Of a DNA stretch of 64,000 nucleotides, positions 39,563-48,417 are shown in pieces. The stretch comes from JAXMAR01 sp046350295. Its GTDB lineage: Bacteria; Planctomycetota; Planctomycetia; Gemmatales; Gemmataceae. Every line of letters starts with the position of its first letter. Within the stretch, counting starts at the first letter, position 1. The position numbers and the translations under genes were made by a program. The notes under the pieces are model-generated. The model had not been told where the DNA came from and searched no databases. It saw nothing but the letters and a program-made list of their open reading frames with translations. The DNA lies in the NCBI GenBank assembly GCA_046350295.1, contig JAXMAR010000024.1, positions 1-64,000 of the forward strand. The letters are read 5' to 3'.

Positions 39563-40753
39563 TCATCGGAGCGTGTCAGATAGGCGGCCGATCAGTGCTC
39601 GCGTCCTCTCCTCGTTCAAGTGCAGCGGATTGATGAGCAGCGCCCCTTCGCGCAGCCGCGCTTGGCCGAGGTGCACCTCCGGCTTGCCGCGGCGCAGCGC
39701 TCGGGCGATGTCGAACGCCGTGCGGCCGAGGCGCTTCTCGTCGAGGACAATTTCCAGGAGCGGGAGTGTTTGGCCGTCCGCGGAGGCGTGAAGGCGGCAG
39801 GTGACTGGGCAGTCGGCGAGCGCCGCCGCGATGCGTTCCAGAAGCGTCTGTTTCTCCCCCAGTTCCTTGTCGTAGGCGCCGCTGTTGAAGAGTCGCAGCG
39901 CCGTGAGCAGAGCGACGATTTGCTCCTTGGACACTTTGAGGGCACGGCCGATGCCGTGGCGCGGCATGCCCTTGAGCTTGGCGCGATCGATGAGGTCGGG
40001 TGGGTCCCAGAGTTCGATGTGGTCGTCCATGTCGAGCATCTGGAGGAGGGCGGGGCCGACGAGGTCGCGCCGGCCGCACAGGATGCCGGTGGCCTGGGGG
40101 CCGCGGATGGCTTTGCCGCCGGAAAAGGCGACCAGGTCGGCGCCGGTGGCGAGGATGTCGCGCAGGTTGGAGCGTGGCGGCAGTTCGCCGGCGGCATCGA
40201 CGAGCACGGGCAAGCCGCGCGCGTGGGCGACGGCCACCACCTCAGCGAGCGCGGGGCGGGCGGCCGCATCGTAGACGTAGAGGACGCCGACCGTACGCGG
40301 GCCGAAGGCGGCCTCGTATTCCCAGGCTTCGGCGCGGCGGACGCCAGCCCCGGCGACGATCTCGTGAAAGCCGACTTCGACGAGGCGGGCGCCGGCGGCG
40401 CGGACGGCGTGGTCGTAGCCGTTGCGTTGCTCGCGGGCGACGACGAACTCATCGGACCCGTCGCAGTGGGGGAGGCGCTCCATGCGGCCGGCGTCGTAGC
40501 CGGTGAGGATGGCGGCGGTCCCCAGAAGAAGGCCGGCGGCGGCGCCGGCGACGACGATACCGGCTTCAGCGCCGGTGATCTCATTAAGAACCCGTGAGGC
40601 GGTTGCCTGAAGCTGCTCGAGGGGAACGCAATCGGCCGCGGCTGCGCGGAAGGCGTCGAGCACGGTGTCGGGCATGGGAGCGCCGCCGAGGCGGGTGACG
40701 CTGCCGGCGACGTTGATGATGGGGTCGAGGCCGAGTTGCTGGTAGATGTTCAT
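39563..40753 (-). CDS. PLP-dependent SelA-superfamily enzyme (aminotransferase class V-like)
   Basis: A 396-aa enzyme started at the ATG at 40753 (MNIYQQLGLDPIINVAGSVT). The PLP lysine lies in VAFSGGKAIRGPQATGIL, and the cofactor phosphate and Asp positions are seen in GLPVLVDAAGELPP. The pattern matches COG1921 members such as D-glucosaminate-6-phosphate ammonia-lyase and SelA-like lyases. It is shorter than true selenocysteine synthase and lacks its N-terminal region, so I do not call it SelA. Substrate unknown. The 57 bases upstream hold a dispersed repeat copy. Confidence 0.78.
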   Translation of the reverse strand: MNIYQQLGLDPIINVAGSVTRLGGAPMPDTVLDAFRAAAADCVPLEQLQATASRVLNEITGAEAGIVVAGAAAGLLLGTAAILTGYDAGRMERLPHCDGSDEFVVAREQRNGYDHAVRAAGARLVEVGFHEIVAGAGVRRAEAWEYEAAFGPRTVGVLYVYDAAARPALAEVVAVAHARGLPVLVDAAGELPPRSNLRDILATGADLVAFSGGKAIRGPQATGILCGRRDLVGPALLQMLDMDDHIELWDPPDLIDRAKLKGMPRHGIGRALKVSKEQIVALLTALRLFNSGAYDKELGEKQTLLERIAAALADCPVTCRLHASADGQTLPLLEIVLDEKRLGRTAFDIARALRRGKPEVHLGQARLREGALLINPLHLNEERTRALIGRLSDTLR

Positions 40754-40802
40754 GGGAAGAAGAGGGCATGGTGGCGCAGGCGGCCTCACCTGCCGGCACC
40801 GA

Positions 40803-40827
40803 GGCAGGCCAGGCGGCCTGCCCCACG
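40803..40827 (+). repeat. Copy of a 25-base dispersed repeat
   Basis: A 25-base GC-rich segment, identical to 44270-44294 and containing GGCGGCCTGCCCCACG. It lies between the PLP-enzyme and FHA genes. Confidence 0.7.
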
Positions 40828-40846
40828 GGGCGTGGACTGCCCGCGG

Positions 40847-41302
40847 TTAGTCTTCCTCGTTATCGATTTCCTTGATGAGCGACGAGATGCGCTGGCGCGT
40901 CGGTCCTTCTTCGCGCGGCGGGCGGGCGAGGCCGGCCTTCTCCAGAAGAGGAACGTCCATGATGTCGTCGGCGTCGTCGAGGATCTCGTCGAGCGACTGC
41001 TGGCCGATGGGGGTGTATTTGATGGTGAAACTGCGCTTGGCGATGGTGATAACATCCTCGGGATGGAGGACGCGTTTGGCGGTCTTGACGCCGTTGACCT
41101 TGAGGCCGTTGGTGCTGCCCATGTCCCGGACGATCCAGTGGCCGCTGCGGTAGACGAACTCGCAATGGAGGCCGGATACGTTCGGAAACTTGAGGCAGAT
41201 GTCGCAGGATTCACGGCGGCCGAGCGTCATCTGCTCGCGCAGGAGAGGGACAGGATCGCCGCCGCCGACTGGAATCAACTCGCCGTTGCCTTTGAAACTC
41301 AT
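40847..41302 (-). CDS. FHA-domain protein
   Basis: A 151-aa cytoplasmic protein from the ATG at 41302. The forkhead-associated fold shows the phosphothreonine-binding residues in MTLGRRESCDICLKF (GR..S), VSGLHCEF (H) and MGSTNGLKVNG. It has a 50-residue acidic C-terminal tail (DEILDDADDIMD to EIDNEED). It probably binds a phosphorylated partner of one of the many planctomycete kinases. It is divergent from the propeller gene at 41626. Confidence 0.9.
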   Translation of the reverse strand: MSFKGNGELIPVGGGDPVPLLREQMTLGRRESCDICLKFPNVSGLHCEFVYRSGHWIVRDMGSTNGLKVNGVKTAKRVLHPEDVITIAKRSFTIKYTPIGQQSLDEILDDADDIMDVPLLEKAGLARPPREEGPTRQRISSLIKEIDNEED

Positions 41303-41625
41303 GGCTCTCTCTTGATTTGCAGGAGCCGGTTCCGGGCCAGTCCCGTTGTTGAAGAGGCTTTGATGGGGAGGAAAGGGTTGGGCCGATCCTTTCTTCAAAA
41401 GCCTCTCTAATATCTACTTCATAATAACGCAAAAGGGGGGAACGTCCAGCGTCAAGGGGGCGACGGGGAGGATTCTTTGGGCTCGGCCGGCCTCCGTTTC
41501 GGATCGACTGCCCTGTTTTGAATTCGCTTGGCCGCCGTTTTGGCGCCGCGTATACTCACAAGAACGACTTCCCGCCAAACCGCCCGCGGTCGACCCGCCG
41601 GTCTTTTCTCGAAATCGAGGCGTGC

Positions 41626-42939
41626 ATGCCCGCCAGCCGACTCCTTGCCTGCCTGCTGCTCTTGGCCGCCGCCAACGCAAGCGCCGCGGACTGGCCGCAA
41701 TTCCGCGGCCCGAAGCGCGACGGGATCTCCGCCGAAACCGGACTGTTGCAGGAATGGCCGAAAGATGGCCCCAAGCTGCTCTGGACCTACCGCGACGCCG
41801 GCCTGGGCTTTTCCTGCCCCGCCATCGTCGGCGACACGCTCTACACCTTGGGCGGCTGGGACGACGGCGAATATGTCCTGGCCATCGACATGAAGACTGG
41901 CAAGGAGCAGTGGAAGACAAAAGTCGGCAAGCTTTTCGACTTCAAAGGGAACGCCTGGGGGGATGGACCGCGCAGCACGCCAACCGTTGACGGCGCCCAC
42001 ATTTATGCTCTGGGTGGCTTCGGCGACTTGATATGCGTCGAGCGCAAGGCGGGCAAGGAGGTCTGGCGCAAGAGTTTCGTCAAGGACTTCGATGGCGAGA
42101 TGATGAGCGAGTGGGGCTATAGCGAATCGCCGCTGGTTGACGGAGACGTCCTGGTGGTGACGCCGGGCGGGTCCAAGGGAACGCTGGCGGCGCTCGACAA
42201 GAAGACGGGCGCGGTGCGCTGGCGCAGCAAGGGGACGACGTTCGCGGCGCCGTATTCGTCCGTCATGATCAGCGAGGCGGCCGGCGTCAAGCAGTACATT
42301 CAGAACAGCTACGACAAGAACGCCATGCCGGAGGAAGGCTTCACCTCGGGCATCGACGCCAAGACCGGCGAGACGCTCTGGAAAGAACAGATCTTCAAGC
42401 AACACAGCTACGCCATCGCGCCGGCGCCGATTGTGACCGGGGACCTGGTCTACATTACCTCCGGCTACGGCGGCGGCTGCCACCTCTTCCAGATCAAGAA
42501 GGGGGAGAAGGGCCTCGAAGCGAAGGACCTGTACTCAAAAGCCATCCAGAAAAAGGTGAAGAACACGCATGGCGGCATGGTGCTTGTCGACGGGAAACTC
42601 TACGGTCACTCGGAATCGAGCCAGTGGGTGTGTCAGGACCTGAAGAGCGGTAAGGTCCTGTGGGCGGACCGCGATAACCTGGAGACGCAGAGCGGCTCGA
42701 TCACCGCGGCGGATAACCGCCTCTATCTCCTGTCGCAGGAGGGGGAGGTCGTCCTGCTCGAAATAAGCGCGAAGGAACGGAGCGAAAAAGGTCGCTTCAA
42801 GCTGCCCGAGGCGTCCAAGCTGCGCGGCAAGGCGCCCAACCGGCAGTACGCCGCCGTCTGGGCCTATCCCGTTGTCGCCAACGGCCGCCTGTACCTGCGC
42901 GACCAGGAATTGATTTTCTGCTACGACATCAAGAAATAA
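41626..42939 (+). CDS. Secreted PQQ-type beta-propeller protein
   Basis: A 437-aa exported protein started at the ATG at 41626 (MPASRLLACLLLLAAANASA), a signal peptide ending ASA. The mature part begins ADWPQFRGPKRDGISAETG, the hallmark of planctomycete outer-membrane propeller proteins. Repeated blades carry AIDMKTGKEQWKTKVG, ALDKKTGAVRWRSKG and GIDAKTGETLWKEQIF. No quinone-enzyme catalytic residues are visible, so a structural or binding role is more likely than dehydrogenase activity. Confidence 0.88.
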   Translation: MPASRLLACLLLLAAANASAADWPQFRGPKRDGISAETGLLQEWPKDGPKLLWTYRDAGLGFSCPAIVGDTLYTLGGWDDGEYVLAIDMKTGKEQWKTKVGKLFDFKGNAWGDGPRSTPTVDGAHIYALGGFGDLICVERKAGKEVWRKSFVKDFDGEMMSEWGYSESPLVDGDVLVVTPGGSKGTLAALDKKTGAVRWRSKGTTFAAPYSSVMISEAAGVKQYIQNSYDKNAMPEEGFTSGIDAKTGETLWKEQIFKQHSYAIAPAPIVTGDLVYITSGYGGGCHLFQIKKGEKGLEAKDLYSKAIQKKVKNTHGGMVLVDGKLYGHSESSQWVCQDLKSGKVLWADRDNLETQSGSITAADNRLYLLSQEGEVVLLEISAKERSEKGRFKLPEASKLRGKAPNRQYAAVWAYPVVANGRLYLRDQELIFCYDIKK

Positions 42940-42975
42940 CCGCCGGCGAGCGGGGGGCGTCAGCCTCCTGTTGAC

Positions 42976-44241
42976 ATGGCCTCCCAACCGACAAACCCCG
43001 AACGCAGGCATGTGCTCGAGCGCCAGCGCGACAAACTCCGCCGGCTGCTCGCGGCCCTGATCGCCGCGAACGTTTTTTACGGCCGAAAACTTGTTCAAAC
43101 AGGTATAAACGAGCCGACTGAAGACGCCTTCCGCCGCCTGCCGCCCACCACGAAGCACGAACTGCTCGCCGACCAGGAAGTTAGCCCGCCCTATGGAACG
43201 AACCTGACGTACCCGCTGGAGCGCTACGTCCGCCTGCACCAGACCTCGGGCACGAAAGGGACGCCCCTCCGCTGGCTCGATACGCAGGAAAGCTGGGACT
43301 GGATGCTCGGCTGCTGGCGGCGGATTTTCGCGCTCACGGGCGTGAAGCCGGGCGATCGGCTGTTCTTTCCGTTTTCGTTCGGCCCGTTCCTCGGTTTCTG
43401 GACGGCGTTCGAGGCGGCGACCCGGCTGGGCTGTTTGTGCATCGCGGCCGGCGGTATGAGCACCAAGGCCCGGCTCCGCCTCCTGGTCGACAACGAGGCG
43501 CGGGTGATGTTGTGCACGCCGACCTACGCCCTGCACCTGGCGGAGGCGGCGGCGCAGGAGGGGATCGCCATCCGGGGCGCCCTGAACACGATCATTGTCG
43601 CCGGGGAGCCGGGGGGCAGCATTCCGGCGACGCGGGAGCGCATCGAGGAAGCGTGGGGCGCTCGCCTCTTCGATCACAGCGGCATGACCGAGGTCGGGCC
43701 CATGACGATTGGATGCGTGAACCGCCGCGGCTGTCTGCATGTACTGGAGGAGGATTACCTGGCCGAGACGCTCGATCCGAATAGTTTGCAACCAACGCCC
43801 GAAGGAGAGATCGGCGAGTTGTGCGTGACCAACCTGGGCCGGATCGCCAGTCCCGTCTTGCGTTACCGGACCGGTGATCTCGTACGGGTCAGCACACAGC
43901 CCTGCCCCTGCGGCCTGCCCTACCTGACGCTCGAAGGCGGCATCCTCGGGCGGGTCGACGACATGATCGCAATCCGCGGCAACAACTTTTTTCCCTCCGC
44001 GCTGGAGAACGTCTTGCGGCGCTTCCCCGAAATCGGTGAGTATCAAGTGCGGGTGGATACGTCGTCGCCGCTGGCCGAGTTGCGTGTCGAGATCGAGACG
44101 AGCGGTCATGACGAGGCGTTGCCGGCGCGTGTGCGGCAGACGATCCGGGACGAGTTGTTCTTCCGTGCCGACGTGACCTTGGCGACGCCGGGGAGCTTGC
44201 CGCGTTACGAGATGAAAGCAAAACGGGTGATTGTTCAATAA
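42976..44241 (+). CDS. PaaK-like adenylate-forming CoA ligase
   Basis: A 421-aa member of the phenylacetate-CoA ligase branch of ANL enzymes. The phosphate-binding loop TSGTKGTPL follows YVRLHQ. The A5-type motif FDHSGMTEVGP, VLRYRTGDLVRV with its ATP-binding Asp, GRVDDMIAIRGNNFFPS and the C-terminal lysine region PRYEMKAKRVI are all in place, so it should activate an aromatic or other carboxylic acid. The substrate is not known. It follows the propeller gene by 36 bases and is probably in the same transcript. Confidence 0.85.
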   Translation: MASQPTNPERRHVLERQRDKLRRLLAALIAANVFYGRKLVQTGINEPTEDAFRRLPPTTKHELLADQEVSPPYGTNLTYPLERYVRLHQTSGTKGTPLRWLDTQESWDWMLGCWRRIFALTGVKPGDRLFFPFSFGPFLGFWTAFEAATRLGCLCIAAGGMSTKARLRLLVDNEARVMLCTPTYALHLAEAAAQEGIAIRGALNTIIVAGEPGGSIPATRERIEEAWGARLFDHSGMTEVGPMTIGCVNRRGCLHVLEEDYLAETLDPNSLQPTPEGEIGELCVTNLGRIASPVLRYRTGDLVRVSTQPCPCGLPYLTLEGGILGRVDDMIAIRGNNFFPSALENVLRRFPEIGEYQVRVDTSSPLAELRVEIETSGHDEALPARVRQTIRDELFFRADVTLATPGSLPRYEMKAKRVIVQ

Positions 44242-44294
44242 CGTGGGGCAGGCCGCCCCGCCACGCTGCGGCAGGCCAGGCGGCCTGCCCCACG
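44242..44294 (+). repeat. 16-bp perfect inverted repeat, also a dispersed repeat copy
   Basis: Arms CGTGGGGCAGGCCGCC (44242-44257) and GGCGGCCTGCCCCACG (44279-44294) with a 21-base spacer, directly after the ligase stop. The last 25 bases recur exactly at 40803-40827. Likely a REP-like mobile hairpin doubling as a transcript end; there is no T-run. Confidence 0.7.
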
Positions 44295-44310
44295 ATCGAG
44301 AGAGGTTGCC

Positions 44311-46593
44311 ATGCCAATGCGTTGCTTGCTGCTGCTGGCCTGCGTTGTCGCCTTCTCCCCCACGGCCCGCGCGTCCGACTGGTGGAACTGGCGCGGCCCC
44401 TGGCAGACCGGCGTCTCGCCCGAGAAGGACCTGCCGAGCAAGTTCTCGCTCGACCCCAAGGACCCGGACGGTAACCTCGTGTGGAAGGCGCCCTACGGCT
44501 GCCGCTCCACGCCGCTCATCATCAACGGCAAGGTCTTCATCATCAATGGCTGCGGCGACGGCGTGTCGCAGCAAGAGCGTGTGATGGCGTTCGACGCGGA
44601 CACCGGCAAGGTGCTGTGGGAATACAAGTTCAACGTCTGGCACACCGACATCGTCGTCTCGCGCCTTGGCTGGGCCAACCTGGCGGGCGATCCCAAGACC
44701 GGCTACGTCTACGCGCACGGTACCCAGGGCCTGCTCCTCTGCCTCGACTCGGACGGCAAGCTGAAATGGCAGCGCAACCTGACCGAGGACTTCGGCCGGG
44801 TCAGCGGCTACGGCGGCCGGCTCCCCAGCCCGACGGTGGCCGACGATCTCGTCGTCCTCAGCATGAACAACTCGAGTTGGGGGGACCAGGCCAAGGGGGC
44901 GACGCGCTTCGTCGCTTTCAACAAGATGAACGGCCAGGTAGTCTGGTGGGCCGATCCGGTCGGGCAGCCCAAGGACTCCTATCACAGCTGCCCCGTGGTC
45001 GCGAGCATCGGTGGCCGCAAGCAGGTGATCGGCGGCTGCGGCGAAGGGAGCCTCGTCGGCCTGGAATTGAACACGGGCAAGGTCCTCTGGCGTTACAAGC
45101 TGGGGACGGCGATGATCAACGCCACGCCGGTCGTCCAGGGGAACCTGGTGTTCGCGGGGCATGGCGAGGAGAACGACGACAGCAACCTGCACGGCCGGAT
45201 CGTCTGCCTCGACGCGTCGAAGATAACCGACGGGGCGCCCGAGGAAGTCTGGAAGCATGACGGCATCGAAGTTCGCTACGCCTCGCCCCTCGTCGACGGC
45301 GACCGCGTCTACTTCCCCAACGACATCGGCCGCCTCTTCTGCCGGGACATCAAGACCGGGAACAAGATCTGGACGTTCGCCTATGGCCGCAACTCGCGCG
45401 GCTCGCCGCTCATGGCGGATGGCAAGATCTATGTCGGCGAGGTCGGGGCGAAGTTCCACATCCTGAAGCCGGGCGCGAAGAAGTGCGAGCGGCTCTTCGA
45501 GATGGAGTTCTTCTCCGAAGGCGGCAAGGCGGATGTCGAGATCAACGGCACCGCGGCGGCGGCGAACGGGCGGGTCTACTTCTCAACCAGCGAGGAGACG
45601 TACTGCATCGCGACGCCGGAGGGACGCAAGCACTCGGCGACGGCGAAGTCGAAGGATGGGGCGCTGAAGATCACCGGCGTTCCTGCCGAGCTGCAAATCT
45701 ATCCGGCGGACGTGACGGTTCAGCCGGGCGCGAAGGTGAAGCTGGAGCTGCGGGCGTACGACGAGTTCGGTAACCCGGCGGTGGTCAAGGGGGACGCGAC
45801 CTGGACGTTGCCGACGCCGCCGGTTCCGCCGGGGAAGAAGAGCGGGCCGCCGGCGCTCAAGGGAACGATCTCGGGAGATGCGACGAGCGCCCTTCTGAAT
45901 GTCGATGCCAAGGCCCCCTCCCAGGGGGGCTACGTCATGGTGGAGATGGGGAAGATGAAGGCGAAGGCGCGGGTGCGCGTGGCGCCGACGTTCCCGTACG
46001 CTCAGGACTTCGAAAAAATCCCGGACGGCGCCGTACCGGGCGGCTGGACGAACACCCAGGGCAAGTGGTTGGTGAAGACCCTGAAGGACGGCAGCAAGGT
46101 GCTCGCCAAGGTGAACGACAAGGCGAGCCCGCTCCTTGCCCGCGGCAATGCCTACATCAGCGTGCCCGACGCCAAGAACTACGTCATCCAGGCCGACGTG
46201 ATGGGGACGAAGGTGGGCTCGGACATGCCGGACATCGGCGTGGTAAACGAACGCTACACGCTGTTCCTCGCGGGCAACATCCAGAAGCTGCGCATCGTCT
46301 CCTGGGACGCGCTGCCGCGGCTCGACAAGACGATCCCGTTCGAGTGGCAACCCGACACCTGGTACACGCTGAAGCTCGTCGTCGAGGACGGCGGCAAGAG
46401 CGCGACCATCAAGGGCAAGTGCTGGCCGAAGGGGAAAGAAGAGCCGGCGGAGTGGACGCTTCAGGTCACTGACCCTTACCCGAACGGCGAAGGGGCGGCG
46501 GCGGTTTACGCTTACGTGACCGGCATTCCGGCGTCCGGCGGTCCGGGAACGGAGGTCTACGTCGACAACGTGAAGATCACACCGCGCAAGTAG
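44311..46593 (+). CDS. Secreted PQQ-type propeller protein with C-terminal family-16-like lectin domain
   Basis: A 760-aa exported protein (MPMRCLLLLACVVAFSPTAR). Blades carry DWWNWRGPWQTGVSPEKDLP, AFDADTGKVLWEYKF, GLELNTGKVLWRYKLG and RDIKTGNKIWTFAYG up to about residue 430. An Ig-like segment (LQIYPADVTVQPGAKVKLEL) and a C-terminal jelly-roll domain (DTWYTLKLVVEDGGKSATIK) follow. It is the largest of a run of related genes, with 52 bases to the next one. Function is probably binding or scaffolding in the periplasm. Confidence 0.87.
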   Translation: MPMRCLLLLACVVAFSPTARASDWWNWRGPWQTGVSPEKDLPSKFSLDPKDPDGNLVWKAPYGCRSTPLIINGKVFIINGCGDGVSQQERVMAFDADTGKVLWEYKFNVWHTDIVVSRLGWANLAGDPKTGYVYAHGTQGLLLCLDSDGKLKWQRNLTEDFGRVSGYGGRLPSPTVADDLVVLSMNNSSWGDQAKGATRFVAFNKMNGQVVWWADPVGQPKDSYHSCPVVASIGGRKQVIGGCGEGSLVGLELNTGKVLWRYKLGTAMINATPVVQGNLVFAGHGEENDDSNLHGRIVCLDASKITDGAPEEVWKHDGIEVRYASPLVDGDRVYFPNDIGRLFCRDIKTGNKIWTFAYGRNSRGSPLMADGKIYVGEVGAKFHILKPGAKKCERLFEMEFFSEGGKADVEINGTAAAANGRVYFSTSEETYCIATPEGRKHSATAKSKDGALKITGVPAELQIYPADVTVQPGAKVKLELRAYDEFGNPAVVKGDATWTLPTPPVPPGKKSGPPALKGTISGDATSALLNVDAKAPSQGGYVMVEMGKMKAKARVRVAPTFPYAQDFEKIPDGAVPGGWTNTQGKWLVKTLKDGSKVLAKVNDKASPLLARGNAYISVPDAKNYVIQADVMGTKVGSDMPDIGVVNERYTLFLAGNIQKLRIVSWDALPRLDKTIPFEWQPDTWYTLKLVVEDGGKSATIKGKCWPKGKEEPAEWTLQVTDPYPNGEGAAAVYAYVTGIPASGGPGTEVYVDNVKITPRK

Positions 46594-46645
46594 CAGGCGC
46601 ACTCCCTGTGCCTGGCGAATACATTCACTGGATCCGGAGATCATC

Positions 46646-48313
46646 ATGAGGCAGATTCCTCAGCTCACGCGTTGTCTGGCCGCCGCGGCGGTCTTCACCA
46701 TTGCTCTCCTCGTGAACGGCCTGAATAGCGCCGGTCCCAAAGCGGGGGGTAAGGAAGGCCCGGAGTGGGACACCAGCGACAACTGGCACATGTTCGGCGG
46801 CACGCCGGCGCGGAACTTCGTCAATCTCACGGCGAAGGGCCTGCCGGTGGAATGGAGCGTCGAGGCGGGGGACCTCAAGAACACCGTCTGGTCGGCCGAC
46901 CTGGGCTCCAAGGCCTATGGCGGCCCGATCGTCTTTGACGGCCGCGTCTTCATCGGCACCAACAACCAGAAGCCGCGCGACAAGAAGTGGATGCAGGACG
47001 AGGTGAAGGACGGCAAGAAGGTGCTGGGCAAGGACGGCAAGCCGCGGCGCGTGCCGATCGACCTGGGCATCATCATGGCGTTCGACCAGAAGAAGGGGGA
47101 TTTCCTCTACCAGATCGTGTTCGAGAAGCTCAAGGCCGGGCGCGTCAACGACTGGCCGGAGGAGGGCATCTGCTCGACGCCCTATGTCGATGGAGACCGG
47201 ATGTACTTCGTGAGCAACCGCTGCGAGGTGGTCTGCGCGGACACCAAGACGGGGAAGGCCGAGTGGAAGCTCGACATGATCGACAAGCTGGGCGTCTTCC
47301 CGCACAACATCGCGGTCTGCTCGCCGCTGATCGTCGGCGATTACCTCTGGGTGGTGACGGCGAACGGCGTCGACGAGGGGCACATCAACGTCCCCGCGCC
47401 CAAGGCGCCGAGCTTCATCAAGCTCAACAAGAAGGATGGGAAGGTCCTGTGGCAGTACAACGGCCCAACCATTCGTCTTACCGAAAAGGGAGAAGAAGAG
47501 GGGTTCTTCAAGCGGCTCATCGATCGCGGCGAGTTGATCCAGCACGGACAATGGTCGAACCCGGCCTACGGTGTCGCGGGCGGCCAGAAGCAGGTCATCT
47601 TCCCCGGCGGCGACGGCTGGATCTATTCCTTCGACCCGGACACCGACAAGCTCCTCTGGAAGTTCGACTGCAACCCCAAGGACGCTCAGTACCACCTCTC
47701 GGCCAAGGGGACGCGCAACGACTTCATCGCCACGCCGGTCGTCTACAAGGAGCGGGTCTACATCGGCGTCGGCCAGGACCCCGAGCACGAGACGAACGTC
47801 GGCCACCTGTGGTGCATCGACATGAACAAGCGCGGCGACGTGTCTCCGGACCTCGTGACCGACGCCGCCGTCTTCCCGCCCAAGACCAAGCCGAATCCGA
47901 ACTCGGCGAAGGTCTGGCACTACGGCGGTTTCACCACGCCCGAGGACAAAGCCAAGCTCAAACGCAACTACTACTTTGGCCGGACCATGTCGACCTGCGC
48001 CATCAAGGACGACGTCCTCTACGTCGGCGAGCTCCTGGGCTATATCCACTGCCTCGACGCCAACACCGGCAAGGTTTTCTGGACGCACGACACCGGCGGG
48101 CCGCTGTGGAGCTCGCCGTACTACGCCGATAACAAGGTCTACATCGGCAACGACGCGGGCACGGTGCTCGTGTTTGCCCACGGCAAGACGAAGAAGATCC
48201 TCCAGGAGAACGACATGGGGGGCCGGGTGCGGGCGACCCCGGTGGCTGTCGGCGACACGCTGTACGTGATGACCGAGAACCGGCTGTGGGCGCTGCGCAA
48301 CAAGAAGGAGTGA
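46646..48313 (+). CDS. Secreted PQQ-type propeller protein
   Basis: A 555-aa protein with a signal peptide (LAAAAVFTIALLVNGLNSAG). The mature start WHMFGGTPARNFVNLTAKGL and blades such as CADTKTGKAEWKLDM and CLDANTGKVFWTHD are shared with the next gene. The two genes also share WSNPAYGVAGGQKQVIFPGG, so they are a tandem duplicate. Heme or quinone ligands are not evident. Confidence 0.88.
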   Translation: MRQIPQLTRCLAAAAVFTIALLVNGLNSAGPKAGGKEGPEWDTSDNWHMFGGTPARNFVNLTAKGLPVEWSVEAGDLKNTVWSADLGSKAYGGPIVFDGRVFIGTNNQKPRDKKWMQDEVKDGKKVLGKDGKPRRVPIDLGIIMAFDQKKGDFLYQIVFEKLKAGRVNDWPEEGICSTPYVDGDRMYFVSNRCEVVCADTKTGKAEWKLDMIDKLGVFPHNIAVCSPLIVGDYLWVVTANGVDEGHINVPAPKAPSFIKLNKKDGKVLWQYNGPTIRLTEKGEEEGFFKRLIDRGELIQHGQWSNPAYGVAGGQKQVIFPGGDGWIYSFDPDTDKLLWKFDCNPKDAQYHLSAKGTRNDFIATPVVYKERVYIGVGQDPEHETNVGHLWCIDMNKRGDVSPDLVTDAAVFPPKTKPNPNSAKVWHYGGFTTPEDKAKLKRNYYFGRTMSTCAIKDDVLYVGELLGYIHCLDANTGKVFWTHDTGGPLWSSPYYADNKVYIGNDAGTVLVFAHGKTKKILQENDMGGRVRATPVAVGDTLYVMTENRLWALRNKKE

Positions 48314-48417
48314 GGACGTCCTTCCACCAGAGGCGACGCGCGGGCGTCGCCTCCGTCGTCTCCCCGCGCGACGCTGGGGCGTCGCTTCAGGTAGGCCTCT
48401 CGAACGGAAAAACCTTC

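Noticed and set aside
39563..40753. Selenocysteine synthase SelA
   Set aside because: It belongs to the same superfamily but is too short and lacks the SelA N-terminal part; a sugar-acid lyase-type role is more likely.
42535..45459. 974-codon frame on the minus strand opposite the propeller and ligase genes
   Set aside because: Antisense to three well-supported genes; the product has no motif.
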